A DNA stretch of 64,000 nt from Cynocephalus volans (GCF_027409185.1 NC_084461.1:156670001-156734000); one strand, 5' to 3'; positions 34,884 to 47,208 are shown, counted from the stretch's first letter. Numbers and translations are program-made. The notes: a model not told the origin generated them from the sequence alone.

Positions 34884-35429
34884 CTGTACTTGATAATTTT
34901 AACAGCTACTGTTAGACTACTTTCCAGAAGGGTTTTGGTAGCTTACACTCCCACTAAGAGAACCTATTTACCTGTACCCTTGCTAGCACTGGATAATCTT
35001 TTTCAATTTTTATCAATCTGATGGAATAAAAAAGATCCCATTTTAATTTGCATTTCTGGTGGTGGTGGTCATAGTTTTTGGTTTTGTTTTGCAATCAATT
35101 GAGTTTAAAGAGCAATTGCAGACACTTTTTAAGCTACTTCATATAGGAAAGAATAGAGACATAAGAGTTAGAGATAGCTTATCGGCTTCCAGCTTATCGG
35201 CTTCCATTTTTTAAGACATGATACAGGTGTCCCATGGTGTATGGAAGGTTTGCTTTCTAGCCAAGTATGTTGCAGAATAAAGGTGTGCTAATTTTGCATC
35301 TCATTATTCCATAAATTTACAACTACAGATGATATTGTGCTTCTTTTGGCTATTTATGGTTAGTTATTGTGTAAATTTCCAGTCTGTCCTCTTCATTTTC
35401 TGTGGGGTTGTTTGACATTTTCTTACCTT

Positions 35430-35504
35430 TTTGAGGGGAGATCCAAACCCTTGACGTTAGTGCTAGCAGCACCTTGCTCTGCAGAGTGAGCTAACCTGCC
35501 AGTC
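35430..35504 (-). mobile_element. CYN SINE fragment
   Basis: GGGGAGATCCAAACCCTTGA to CTAACCTGCCAGTCC, lacking part of the tail region. Flanked by CTTACC on both sides. Confidence 0.75.
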
Positions 35505-35756
35505 CTCTTACCAATTTTAGTTCTTTTTATAAAGAGGGATATTGATTAGGTATAGCAAATATTTTCTCCTGTGATATCATTTATCTTTAACTTTATCTTT
35601 TCTCATATTTTTTTACAATTTTTATATCATATAAAATTGGTACTTTTTTTCTTTTTGGCTCTTGGATTTTCTGTTTTGTCTAAGAAGCCTTTGACTTAAT
35701 GAGTCTATACATAACATGTTCTCTTTTGTTTTCTTCAAATATTTTATAGTTTTCTT

Positions 35757-35868
35757 TTTTCGTTTAGTTTTTTGTGGGTTTTTTGGTGGCTAGCCAGTAT
35801 AGGAATCCAAACCCTTGCCTTGAGTGTTATTACACTGCGCTCTAACCAACTGAGCTAACCAGACAGCC
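35757..35868 (-). mobile_element. CYN SINE monomer
   Basis: GGTGGCTAGCCAGTATAGG to CTAACCAGACAGCC. Flanked by ATAGTTTTCTTTTT / ATAGTTTTTCTTTTT. Confidence 0.85.
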
Positions 35869-36229
35869 CTATAGTTTTTCTTTTTGAAATCAGATCTTTA
35901 ATTCATGTAGCATTTTATTTTTTGTGTAGCATATGATAAGAACCTAACTTCACCTTTTCCAGGAAAAAAAACTCTAAAGGTTTGCTGATTTTGAGTAGGC
36001 CTCTTTTATCCTACTTTATTCCATTTCATTAACCTGTCTGCTGGTACCAATACTGATTTAATAACTTTAATTTTATACTAAGTTTTTGTCTGATAGAACA
36101 TACCTCTTTCACTATTCTGTTTTTTTCTTCTTGAAAAATTTTTGGTAATTCTTATAAGTTCTTTCATTTACATTTAAAAATCATTTTGTGCAATTGTGGG
36201 ATCATTGAAATTGCATAAAATACGTACAG

Positions 36230-36500
36230 TTGGCCTTCTGTATCCACAGGTTCTGCCTCTGTGGATTTGCCCAACCACGGATTGAAACTATTTGGAGGGG
36301 GAAGAAAGCAGTAAAAAATAACAATACAACAATAAGAAAACAAATTTAAAAAACAATACAGTATAACAACTATTTACATAGCATTTACTATTAGGTATTA
36401 TAAGTAATCTAGAGATGATTTAAAGTATACAGAGGATGTGCATAGATTATATGCAAATACCACATACTGTTTTATATAAAGGACTTTAAGCATCAGTGAA
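36230..36500 (+). mobile_element. TcMar-Tigger-type element
   Basis: Begins CAGTTGGCCTTCTGTATCCA and contains AACAATACAGTATAACAACT and ATGATTTAAAGTATACAG, typical of non-autonomous Tigger relatives. No transposase frame. Confidence 0.75.
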
Positions 36501-38207
36501 TGTATGGGATGGGGATGTCATGCTGGAACTAATCCTCTGTAAAGTATGTTAATTTGGGACTGGTTGAAGTTCAGAAACATGTACATCTCTTTTTATTCAG
36601 CTATGTCATATTCCCTTTAAAATGTTTTATAACTTCACCTAGATTTTTTACCTTCCTTATTAAACTTATTCCCAGGTATTTTGTAGTTTTGGTCACCCTT
36701 GTGAATGGGATATTTCTTTATTTCTAAACGGTTACTATTAGAAATGCTGTTGATTTTTGTACATTTAACTTGATTCTTGACTACGTTCTAACCAGTTTCT
36801 TATCATATTTGCTGATTATTACTAATAGTTTTCTAGCTTGGTATCTTGGTTTTTTAAAATAACTGTTGAGATATTATTAATATCCCATAACATTAATTAA
36901 GTAATCCTTTTGACATATACAATTCAGTGTTTTTTAGTATATTTACTGAATAATTACAGAGTTATGCAGCCATCACCACTATTTAATTCCAGAATATTTT
37001 CATTACTCCCAAAAGAAACTAGGTTTCTAGCAGTCACTCCCCATTCTCCTTTCCCTCAACCTTTATATCTATATTCTGTCTCTATGGATTTGCCTATTCT
37101 GAGCATTTCATATGAATGAAATCATTATTTCATATGAATGGAATCATACACTCCATGTGTCTTCTTTCACTCAACATCATGTTTTCAAGGTTCATCTGTA
37201 TTGTAGTGTGTACTAATACTTCATTTCTTTTTATAGTCAAGTAATATATTCAATTGTGTGGGTAAACTATATTTGTTTCTCTCTTCATCAGTTGGTGGCC
37301 ATTTGGGTTGTTTCTGCTTTTTGGTTATTAATAATGCTGATATAAATATTTGTGTACAAACTTTTGTGTGGATATATTTTTATTTCTCCTGGGTATATAC
37401 TGAGGAGCAGGATTGCGGGGTCACATGGTAATCCTGTTTAACTTCTTGAGAAATTGCCAACTTTTCCAAAGTAGCTGCAACATTTAACATTCCTGTCAGT
37501 AGTGTATGCAGGTTCCAGTTTTTCCATGTCCTTGCCAAAGTTTATTGTCATTCATCTTTAGTTGTAGCCATCCCAGTGAGTGTGAGGTTGTATCTCATTG
37601 TGGTTTTGATTTGCATTTCCCTAAAACCAAAATGATGTTGAGCATCTTTTTTCTCCCATTCTTCAGTTTGTCTTTTCACTTTCTTGACAGTATCCTTTGA
37701 AGTTTTAAATTCTTTTGAAGTCCAGTTTATCTGTTTTATCTTTTGTTGCTTGTGCTTTTGGTGTCATATCTAAGAAACCATGACCTAATCCAAGGTTACA
37801 AAGATTTACTATGCTTTATTTTAAGAGTTTTGTAGTTTTAGCTCTTATATTTAGATCTGTCATCCATTTTTAGTTTAATGAATGAATGTGAGTTAGGGGT
37901 CTGACTTCTTTTTGCATGTGGATGTACATTTTCCCCAGCACTGTTGAAAAGATGATTCTTACCCCACTGAATGACTTTGGAACTGTTGTCAAAAATCAGT
38001 TGGCCATAACTAAGGGTTTATTTCTGGATTCTCATTTCTATTCCACTGATATGTTTTTATCCTTGTGCCAGTATCACACTATCTGACTATTGCAGCTGTG
38101 TAATAAGTTTGAAATCAGAAAGTGTGAGTCCTCCAACTTTGTTCTGTTTTCAAAATTGTTTTGGCTATTCTGGGTACCTTACATCTCCAAATGAATTTTA
38201 GGATCAC

Positions 38208-38334
38208 CTGTTGTTTTCTTTCTTTTCTTTTCTTTTCTTTTTTTTTTTGGCAACTGGCCAGTATGGGGATCTGAACCGTTGACCTTGGTGCTATTAACAC
38301 CATGCTGTAACCAACTGAGCTAACTGGCCAACCC
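38208..38334 (-). mobile_element. CYN SINE monomer
   Basis: (TTTTC)n tail, then GGCAACTGGCCAGTATGGGG to CTAACTGGCCAACCC. Flanked by TAGGATCACC / TAGAATCACC. Confidence 0.88.
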
Positions 38335-39329
38335 CTAGAATCACCTTTTCAATTTCTGGGAGTGAAGGGGAAAAAGCCAGCTGGGATTGACTCTGTAGAT
38401 CAATATGGGGAGTATTGCCATCTTAACGATATAGTCTTCCATTCCATTAACATGGGAAGTCTTTTCATTTATTTAAGTCATCTGTAACCTCTTTTATTAT
38501 GTTTTGCAGCTTTCAGTGTATAGGTCTTGCACTTCTTTTGTTAAATTTATTCCTAAAATTTTCATTCTTTTTGATGGTGTTGTGAATGTAATTGTTTTCT
38601 TAATTTTATTTTCAAATTTTTCATTGCTTGTACATAGAAATACAACTGATTTTTGTATATTGCTCTTGTACCCTGCAGCCTTACTGAATTCGTTTGTTAG
38701 TTCCAATGGTTTGCGGGGGGGCTCTATCACAAAGTGGGCAGTACTGGAGAATGTTCAATTGTACACGTTTTCTTATATTTCTCTTTATTTTTCTGAGGAA
38801 TGTTTAACAGAGGGTGAAACCGAGAATTTGTACAAAAATATTGCCCCCCTCCTTTTTTTGGCTGCTGGCCAGGGATCTGAAGGGCTCCTCCCCACCCACC
38901 TTTTTAATTGCGATTTGGGAGATAAACATGTACCACATAGCCTAAAATATACTTGAGAGAATGCAAGTTCTTTTCAAAAAGGATGTGTAAAAGATTTTAC
39001 ATGTGGAAGACTTACCTAATATTGTTCACGCATACAGAATTAAACCTGTGATCTGAGAATTAAAAGTGTGGACAATTATAGAGTTTTTTCACATAAAAAT
39101 TCAAATATAATTTAACACATTTCCCACAAGCTTAATATTAATACATTATGCTTCATTAGCTTCTACACATAACATATGTGGCTTGCCTTTCATGTAACAT
39201 TACCTTCTTAGTGGCTCATAGGTAACTCTGAGGGTATTTCAACACACCATTTTATTTATTTGTCTACTTTTATTTACTTATTCTTCTTTCAACACCCCAT
39301 TTTAGTAGGTAAGGAAACAGCAGGTATAG

Positions 39330-39540
39330 GAGTAGTTATGAGCAGTATAATGTAGTGATGAGAGCATAAACTTTGGAGTCAGAGTACTCCCAGTTCAAAT
39401 TCCCGACTCTACAACTTGCCTTCCATTTGCTAATGGGAATGTTAGTTCATTCTCTAAGTCTTAGGTTTCATATCTATAAAAATAAAAAGATACTACTTAT
39501 GTCATAGGGTTGGTAGAATTAGATAGCATATTTTGAACTG
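39330..39540 (+). mobile_element. MIR SINE
   Basis: 'GTAGTGATGAGAGCATAAAC', 'TTTGGAGTCAGAGTACTCCC' and 'ATGTCATAGGGTTGGTAGAA' follow the MIR consensus in sense. Confidence 0.8.
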
Positions 39541-39769
39541 TCCAGTGGGTGTGTATCCTGATACATAATAATTATTGGGTAAATGTAAATTATTGAAGAA
39601 TCCTTATCATCTTACTTTTAGTATATTTGTCCTCTGCCCCAAGGGAGACAGAGGACATGCTACCTCTGTAAAATCTGTGTATCTTGACAAGTGCTAAATG
39701 AGTGAATGCCCAAGTATTTACTTTGAATAAAACTTTTAAATTGGTATTATTTTATTGATAGATAAAGAT

Positions 39770-40202
39770 GAATTTTGTTTTAATTAATAAACTTTATTTT
39801 TTAGAGCAGTTCTAGTTTCACTGCAAAATTAAGTGAAAGGTACAGAGAATTCCCATATATGCTCTGTCACCACACAGACACACAGCCTCCCCCACTATCA
39901 ATATCCTGTACATGAGTGGTACGTTTGTTATAATTGATCAACCTATTTTGACATATCATCACTCAAAATCCATAGTTAACATTAGGGTTCGCTCTTGGTG
40001 TTGTATATTCTGTGGGTTTTGATAAATGTATAATGACGTGTATACACTATTATGGTATCATACAGAGTAGTTTCATCGCCCCAGAAATCCTCTATGCTCT
40101 GCCTATTTATCCCTCCCCTCAATCCCTGGCAGCCACTTATCTTTTTACTGTTTCCTTAATTTTCCCTTTTCCAGAATGTCACATGGTTGGAATCATATAC
40201 TG
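39770..40202 (-). mobile_element. Old L1 3'UTR, antisense, target of the young L1
   Basis: 'CAGAGAATTCCCATATATGC' and 'ATGGTTGGAATCATATACTG' are old L1 3' phrases. The same sequence resumes beyond the young insertion at 47209 (GCCTTTTTAGATAGGCATC...), so it was one element before being split. Confidence 0.8.
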
Positions 40203-40215
40203 TGTTGCCTTTTTA
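40203..40215. repeat. Target-site duplication, left copy
   Basis: TGTTGCCTTTTTA, identical to 47209-47221. Encloses both the full-length L1 and the adjoining CYN dimer. Confidence 0.85.
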
Positions 40216-40276
40216 TTTTTTATTTTATTTTATTATTTTGGGGGGGGGGGTTTGGCTTTTTTTTTTTTTTTTTTTT

Positions 40277-40441
40277 AATTTTTATTTTGTCGATATACAT
40301 TGTGGCTGATTATTGCTCCCCATCACCAAAACCAACCTCCCTTCTCCCTCCCCCCCTCCCCCCGAACAATGTCCTTTCTGTTTGCTTGTTGTATCAACTT
40401 CAAATAATTGTGGTTGTTATATCTTCTTCCCCCCCCCCCGG

Positions 40442-40475
<34 letters not shown>

Positions 40476-40489
40476 TTATATATTAATTT
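40277..40489 (-). mobile_element. L1 3'UTR with CA repeat and G-rich tract
   Basis: After the ORF2 stop come a CA microsatellite (40443-40472), a C/G run, and a long purine tract (plus-strand CCCTCCCCCCCTCCCC at 40346-40363). G-rich 3'UTR tracts are a shared feature of mammalian L1s. Three further copies of this UTR are in the window. Confidence 0.85.
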
Positions 40490-43400
40490 TTAGCTCCCAC
40501 CCATAAGTGAGAACATGTGGTATTTCTCTTTCTGTGCCTGACTTGTTTCACTTAATATAATTCTCTCGAGGTCCATCCATGTTGTTGCAAATGGCAGTAT
40601 TTCATTCGTTTTTATAGCTGAGTAGTATTCCATTGTGTAGATGTACCACATTTTCCATATCCACTCATCTGATGATGGACATTTGGGCTGGTTCCAACTC
40701 TTGGCTATTGTAAAGAGTGCTGCGATGAACATTGGGGAACAGGTATACCTTCGACTTGATGATTTCCATTCCTCTGGGTATATTCCCAACAGTGGGATAG
40801 CTGGGTTGTATGGTAGATCTATCTGCAATTGTTTGAGGAACCTCCATACCATTTTCCATAGAGGCTGCACCATTTTGCAGTCCCACCAACAATGTATGAG
40901 AGTTCCCTTTTCTCCGCAGCCTCGCCAGCATTTATCGTTCAGAGTCTTTTGGATTTTAGCCATCCTAACTGGGGTTAGATGGTATCTCGATGTGGTTTTG
41001 ATTTGCATTTCCCGGATGCTGAGTGATGTGGAGCATTTTTTCATATGTCTGTTGGCCATTTGTATATCTTCCTTAGAGAAATGCCTACTTAGCTCTTTTG
41101 CCCATTTTTTAATTGGGTTGCTTGTTTTCTTCTTGTAAAGTTGTTTGAGTTCCTTATATATTCTGGATATTAATCCTTTGTCAGATGTATATTTTGCAAA
41201 TATTTTGTCCCACTCTGTTGGTTGTCTTTTAACTCTTTTAATTGTTTCTTTTGCTGTGCAGAAGCTTTTTAGTTTGATATAATCCCATTTGTTTATTTTT
41301 CCTTTGGTTGCCCGTGCTTTTGGGGTCGTATTCATGAAGTCTGTGCTCAGTCCTATTTCCTGAAGTGTTTCTCCTATGTTTTCTTTAAGAAGTTTTATTG
41401 TTTCAGGGTGTATATTTAAATCCTTAATCCATTTTGAGTTGATTTTAGTATATGGTGAGAGGTATGGATCTAGTTTCATTCTCCTGCATATGGATATCCA
41501 GTTATCCCAGCACCATTTGCTGAAGAGGCAGCCCCTTCGCCAGTGAATAGGCTTGGTGCCTTTGTCAAAGATCAGCTGGCAGTAAGTGTGTGGGTTGATT
41601 TCTGGATTCTCTGTTCTATTCCATTGGTCATTGTGTCTGTTTTTATGCCAGTACCATACTGTTTTGGTTATTATAGCTTTGTAGTAGAGCTTAAAGTCAG
41701 GTAGTGTTATGCCTCCAGCTTTATTTTTTTTGCTCAGCATTGCTTTGGCTATGCGTGGTCTTTTATTGTTCCATATAAATGTCTGAATAGTTTTTTCCAT
41801 TTCTGAGAAAAATGTCTTTGGAATTTTGATGGGGATTGCATTGAATTTGTATATCACTTTGGGTAGTATGGACATTTTCACTATGTTGAGTCTTCCAATC
41901 CAAGAGCATGGGATATCTTTCCATCTTCTTGTATCCTCTCTAATTTCTCTCAGCAGTGGTTTGTAGTTCACGTTATAGAGATTTTTCACCTCCTTGGTTA
42001 ACTCAATTCCTAAGTATTTTAATTTTTTGGTGGCTATTGTAAATGGGCAGGCTTTCTTGATTTCTCTTTCTGCATGTTCACTATTGGAGAAAAGAAATGC
42101 TACTGATTTTTGTGTGTTGATTTTGTATCCTGCTACTGTGCTGAAATCATTTATCAATTCCAACAGTTTTTTTGTAGAGGCTTTAGGCTGTTCGATATAT
42201 AGGATCATGTCATCTGCAAACAGGGACAGTTTGACTTCATCTTTTCCAATCTGGATGCCCTTTATTTCCTTCTCTTCTCTGATTGCTCTGGCTAGTACTT
42301 CCAACACTATGTTGAATAGGAGTGGTGAGAGTGGGCATCCTTGTCTAGTTCCTGTTCTTAAAGGAAAAGCTTTCAGCTTTTCCCCATTCAGGATGACATT
42401 GGCAGTGGGCTTGGCATATATGGCTTTAATTATGTTGAGATACTTTCCCTCTATACCTAACTTATTGAGGATCTTTGTCATGAATGAGTGCTGAACTTTA
42501 TCAAATGCTTTTTCAGCATCTATAGAGATGATCATATGGTCCTTGTGTTTGAGTTTATTAATATGGTGTATCACATTTATTGATTTGCGTATGTTGAACC
42601 AACCTTGCATCCCTGGGATGAATCCCACTTGATCGTGATGAATAATTTTACGTATGTGTTGCTGTATTCTGTTTGCTAGTATTTTAGTGAGGATTTTTGC
42701 ATCTATATTCATCAAGGATATCGGCCTGTAGTTTTCTTTTTTGGTTATATCTTTACCTGGTTTTGGTATCAGGATAATGTTTGCTTCATAGAATGAGTTT
42801 GGGAGATTTGCGTCCGTTTCAATCTTTTGGAATAGTTTGTAAAGAATCGGTGTCAATTGCTCTTTGAATGTTTGGTAAAATTCTGCTGTGAATCCATCTG
42901 GTCCTGGGCTTTTCTTTGTTGGGAGCCTTCTGATAACAGCTTCAATCTCCTTTATTGTTATTGGTCTGTTCAAATTTTCTACGTCTTCATGGTTCAGTTT
43001 TGGGAGCTTGTGTGTGTCCAGAAATTTATCCATTTCCTCCAGATTTTCAAATTTGTTGGCGTATAGTTGTTTATAGTAGTCTCGAATGATTCCTTGTATT
43101 TCAGATGAATCAGTTGTAATATCGCCTTTTTCATTTCTAATTTTGGTTATTTGAGTCTTCTCTCTTCTTTTTTTTGTTAGCCATGCTAATGGTTTGTCAA
43201 TTTTATTTATCTTTTCAAAAAACCAACTTTTTGATTCGTTGATCTTTTGAATTGTTTTTTGGTTTTCAATTTCATTCAGTTCTGCTCTGATCTTAATGAT
43301 TTCTTTCCGTCTGCTAACTTTAGGTTTGGATTGTTCTTGTTTTTCTAGTTCTTTAAGGTGAAGTGTTAGGTTGTTCACTTGCCATCTTTCCATTCTTCTG

Positions 43401-44317
43401 AAGTGAGCGTTTAATGCAATAAATTTCCCCCTCAATACTGCTTTTGCAGTATCCCACAGGTTTTGGTATGATGTATCATTGTTTTCATTAGTTTCAATAA
43501 ACTTTTTGATTTCCTGCTTGATTTCTTCTTGGACCCATATGTCATTAAGTAGAATGCTGTTTAATTTCCATGTGTTTGTATAGTTTCCAGAGTTTTGCTT
43601 GTTATTAATTTCTAGTTTTAATCCATTGTGGTCTCAGAAGATACATGGGATAATTCCAATTTTTTTGAATTTGTTGAGACTTGTTTTGTGACCTAATATG
43701 TGATCTATCCTGGAGAATGATCCATGTGCTGATGAGAAGAATGAATATTCTGAGGTTGTTGGGTGGAATGTTCTGTAGATATCTGCCAATTCCAATTGGT
43801 CTAGAGTCTTGTTTAGATCTTGTGTTTCTCTACTGATTCTTTGCCTAGATGATCTGTCTAATATTGACAGTGGGGTGTTCAGGTCCCCTGCTATTATGGT
43901 ATTAGTGTCTATTTCCTTCTTTAGGTCTAATAGAGTTTGTTTTATAAATCTGGCTGCTCCAACATTGGGTGTGTACATATTTATGATTGTTATGTCTTCT
44001 TGATGGATCAGTCCTTTTATCATTAAGTAGTGTCCCTCATTGTCTCTTTTTATGGTTTTTAGTTTAAAGTCTATTTTGTCAGATATAAGAATAGCTACTC
44101 CAGCTCGTTTTTCTTTTCTGTTTGCATGGTAAATCTTTTTCCATCCTTTCACTCTTAGTCTGTGTGAATCTTTATGGGTGAGGTGGGTCTCTTGTAGGCA
44201 GCAAATAGTTGGGTCCTGCTTTTTGATCCATTCAGCCAGTCTGTGTCTTTTAATTGGGGAATTTAAGCCTTTTACATTAAGAGTTGCTATTGAAAGGTGT
44301 TGATTTATTCCTAGCAT
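40490..44317 (-). pseudogene. L1 ORF2 (endonuclease-reverse transcriptase), one premature stop
   Basis: The frame from ATG at 44317 to TAA at 40490 is 1275 codons, the same as human ORF2p, interrupted only by TGA at codon 228 (43634-43636). The first part is an APE-type endonuclease (N14, E43, GDLNT near 145, IDH near 205). The stop replaces the serine just before the catalytic Asp-His pair. Beyond it lie the RT domain with '[13 protein letters not shown]', '[12 protein letters not shown]' and the FADD box (about codon 700), and the C-terminal CX3CX7HX4C motif ('[18 protein letters not shown]'). ORF2 nicks target DNA and primes reverse transcription. Translation past codon 227 would need readthrough, so it is probably inactive in this allele. 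Confidence 0.93.
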
Positions 44318-44504
44318 TTTATTGGTTGTTTGGTTGTCTTAGGTGTCTTTTGTTCCTTGCTTTCTGATTTACTTTTTGGTTTCTGTGTTTGTTGGTTCCT
44401 TGGGTTGTAGATAGTGTTTTTGTTAGCTTGTTTTCTCTTCATGAATGCCATTTTTATTATACTAGCAGGTTTAGATTTTTCTTGGGTTTTTATGGCAGTG
44501 GTAG

Positions 44505-45486
44505 TTATTTTTCAGGAACCAAACCCAGTACTCCCTTGAGGATTTCTTGTAAGGGTGGTCGTGTGGTAGTGAACTCCCACAGTTTTTGTATGTCTGAGAA
44601 ATATACTATTTGCCCCTCATTTCGGAAGGATAGCCTTGCAGGGTAGAGTGTTCTTGGCTGGCAATCTTTGTCTTTTAGTATTTTGAAAATATCATCCCAT
44701 TCCTTTCTAGCTTTTTAGGGTTTGTGATGAAAAGTCTGATGTTAACCTGATTGGGGCTCCCTTATAGGTGATTTGACGCTTCTCTCTTGCAGCTGTTAAG
44801 ATTCTCTCTTTGTCTCTGAGTTTTGCCAATTTGACTATGACATGTCTTGGAGAAGGTCTTTTTGGGTTGAATACATTTGGAGATCGTTGAGCTTCCTGGA
44901 TCTGAAGATCTGCGATTTTTCCTATACCTGGGAAGTTTTCTGCCACTATTTTGTTGAATATGTTTTCAATGGAATCTCCATTTTCCTCCCCTTCTGGAAT
45001 ACCCATGACTCGGATATTTGATCGCTTAAGGTTGTCTGATATCTCTCTCAGATTTTCTTCCATGTCCTTGTTTCTTTTTTCTTTCTTTTTGTCTGCTTGT
45101 GTTATTTCAAACAGCCCATCTTCAAGTTCAGAGGTTCTCTCTTCAACTTCGACAAGCCTGCTGGTTAAACTCTCCATTGTGTTTTTTATTTCGTTGAATA
45201 ACTTCTTCAGTTCAGCAAGTTCTGCTACATTTTTTTTCAGGACATTGATTTCCTTGTACATTTCCTCTTTTAGAACCTGTATACTTTTCCTCATTTCATC
45301 ATGATGTCTAGCTGAGTTTTCTTGTATCTCATTCAGTTTCCTTAGAATTATCACTCGAAATTTCTTGTCAGTCATTTCAAGGGCTTCTTGTTCTATAGGA
45401 TCTAGAGTTTGAGATTTATTAACTTTTGGTGGTGTACTTTCTTGATTTTTTGTATTTCTGGTATCTTTTTTTTGATGTTTATTCAT
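44505..45486 (-). pseudogene. L1 ORF1 (RNA-binding trimer protein), one-base frameshift
   Basis: ATG at 45486 (an upstream GTG is not a likely start) opens 259 codons. They carry a lysine-rich tail, a coiled coil at roughly residues 45-150 ('LKEEMYKEINVLKKNVAELA'), an RRM ('SNIRVMGIPEGEE', about 156-168) and the start of the C-terminal domain ('RPSPRHVIVKLAKLRDKERI'). A run of five A (plus-strand T 44712-44716), where four are expected, shifts the frame into TAG at 44707. In the shifted frame the C-terminal domain continues (R-x-EW, YPARLSF) to TAA at 44505, giving a usual full length of about 330 residues. ORF1p coats L1 RNA. The lesion removes the end of the RNA-binding domain. Confidence 0.9.
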
Positions 45487-47035
45487 TGTGGCTGGGGGTT
45501 TCACAGTCCACTGGTTTGAGACTAATGACTAACTAGGATGTTGCTGTGGTTGCCAATTTCATATGGCTGCCTCCGTGACTGCTCAGTTGGCCTCTAGTGC
45601 CTTGTGTGTGTGATTGCCTCGGGTCTTGGGCTTCTCCAGGGAGCCACTTTTCTGGTCAGCTTGGACTCTGCTGGGCTGGTGGATCACATACCACAGGGTG
45701 TGTGATCTCTGTTGAGCTTTCACTTCCTGTGCAGGACTTCTCCCTGTTCCGTGTGCTCTGGCCCAGGCTGTTAGATCGTGCAGTGGCGACCCCACAGGGT
45801 GTGTGGTTTCTGTCGAGTCTCCGCCTCCCTGGCCACACGTCTCCCCACTCTGTGCGCACTGTGCTGGGCTGGGGTGTGTCTTCTGCACCCCTCGTCTATC
45901 AGCTGGGCCTTCAAGACCTTGCTCGGCACCGCCTCGCCCAGGAAGTCTACCAGGTTTCTGCTAGGCACAGACGACCGGTCTCTCTGGGTGCCTTTGTAGC
46001 ACTATGTAGATCTTTCTCGGGTCTTGTTCACCTTTGTATCACTGCCGGTATAAACCGAGTCTAGCGCCCACCTGCAGCCTGCTCTCCAGCACGTTCAAGC
46101 GGACCTGGGAACGCTCCTACCACACTATTCCCAACCAGAAATTCGTTAGGCTTTTTTCCAAACTGGTGGCCGCAGAGATGGTATCTGCCTCCCAGTAACA
46201 GGGAGTTTACCTGGGGCCAGAGTCCAGGGTGTGGTGGAGTGACAGTCAGCCCGCCCGTACTTCCTTGCCCTCCCGACACTGGTCTGGGATGCCCCCCGCC
46301 ACCAGCCCCGCCAGAGAACCGCGGAGGGAGTAGGAGGGGAGGCTGGTCCGCAGGCTCCAGAAAGCCCCGCGCCAGGCCAAGCAAGTGGGAAGGCTCAGTG
46401 ATGGCCGAGCCGGGCGGGGCTGCCCGCACCTGGGAAAATGGAGGCAGCCCTGGGGCGGTGAGTGGCCTGGTGGTGCAGGCGGGAGCCTGGTGGGCATCCG
46501 CCCCCCGAACAGAGCTGTGCCAGGGGTCACTCACAGTGCTGTGCCAGGTCGGGCGCTCACTCTGTCTCTGGTTTGCCGCCTTCCCCGATCTCGGCCGCTG
46601 CCGCCTCGGGCTGTTCAGTCACGGCGCGGCTCGGGCGCTCCCAGGAATCTTCTTTAATGCCGGCCTGAAACCTCGAATCCTGAATAGGGCCGCTGGCCTC
46701 CTTCAGCGCGGCCCCGGCCTCCGGGATCCTGGCTGCACCCACAGCAGCCCTGGCGCCGTGTTCCCTGTTTCGAGACTCGCTTTTGCAGCTAAGAAACAGT
46801 TCTTTTCCTGCTCCACACTTCAAAGCTGTTGCCTGTAAGTGAGGCAGCCTCTCCTGCCGGGGGCAAAGTGGTGGTCACCCCCCACGACCGGCCAGCAGCA
46901 GCAGTCCTCCCCTAAGAGATGGCGAGAGGAATGTCAACAAGTTTCCCGGCTGCCTGAGGCCCAGTGGCCACCTTTTCCACCTCAGCTACTCCGCGCCAGC
47001 CGCCGCCGCCATCTTGAACCGCCCTCAATCAGATG
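45487..47035 (-). promoter_or_regulatory. L1 5'UTR and internal promoter
   Basis: About 1.5 kb of CpG-rich sequence ending upstream in a YY1-like CAAGATGGCGGCGG. 45673-45885 contains an imperfect tandem repeat of about 99 bp (CCACAGGGTGTGTG at about 45690 and 45789). Several long plus-strand frames cross it, but the longest (46239-46838) opens with GTG. Confidence 0.85.
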
Positions 47036-47039
47036 TCTT

Positions 47040-47206
47040 ATTTTTTAAAAAGATGACCGGTGAGGGGATCTTAACCCTTAACTTGGTGTTGTCAGCACCA
47101 CACGCTCCCAAGTGAGCCAACCGGCCATCCCTATATAGGGATCCGAACCTGTGGCCTTGGTGTTACCAGCACCACACTCTCCCAAGTGAGCCGAGGGGCG
47201 GCCCCA
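47040..47206 (-). mobile_element. CYN SINE dimer fused to the L1 5' end
   Basis: Same orientation as the L1. On the minus strand it starts GGGGCCGCCCCTCGGCTCAC and ends GGTCATCTTTTTAAAAAATA immediately before the L1 5' end. The outer side abuts the right target-site duplication at 47209. No convincing separate duplication was found for the SINE. Confidence 0.85.
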
Positions 47207-47208
47207 TA

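Larger units (their letters stand above)
34884..38860 (-). mobile_element. Stack of old L1 fragments, antisense
   Basis: At least two old L1 pieces in the minus orientation. 36.9-38.8 kb has the order 3'UTR, ORF2 C-terminus, RT, with fragments such as 'ILGINLTKEVQDLYTE' on the minus strand (38497-38730). Interrupted by CYN copies and by a Tigger-like element at 36230-36500. Not coding now. A short CYN remnant may lie at 38853-38880. Confidence 0.75.
40216..47035 (-). mobile_element. Nearly intact full-length young L1
   Basis: Minus-strand order: 5'UTR (about 47035-45487), ORF1 (45486-44505), ORF2 (44317-40490), a 3'UTR with CA repeat and G-rich tract, and an A-rich tail. The 5' end carries CAAGATGGCGGCGG, a YY1-type site found at L1 starts. 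Only two disabling lesions were seen: a one-base gain in ORF1 and one stop in ORF2. The high coding preservation and near identity to the L1 at 53.8-54.9 kb indicate a recently active lineage. It lies antisense within FAF2 intron 1. Confidence 0.92.

Noticed and set aside
40641..41138. 165-codon plus-strand frame (also 41994-42494 and 54128-54571)
   Set aside because: Antisense shadow of L1 ORF2. The same shadow appears at each L1 copy.
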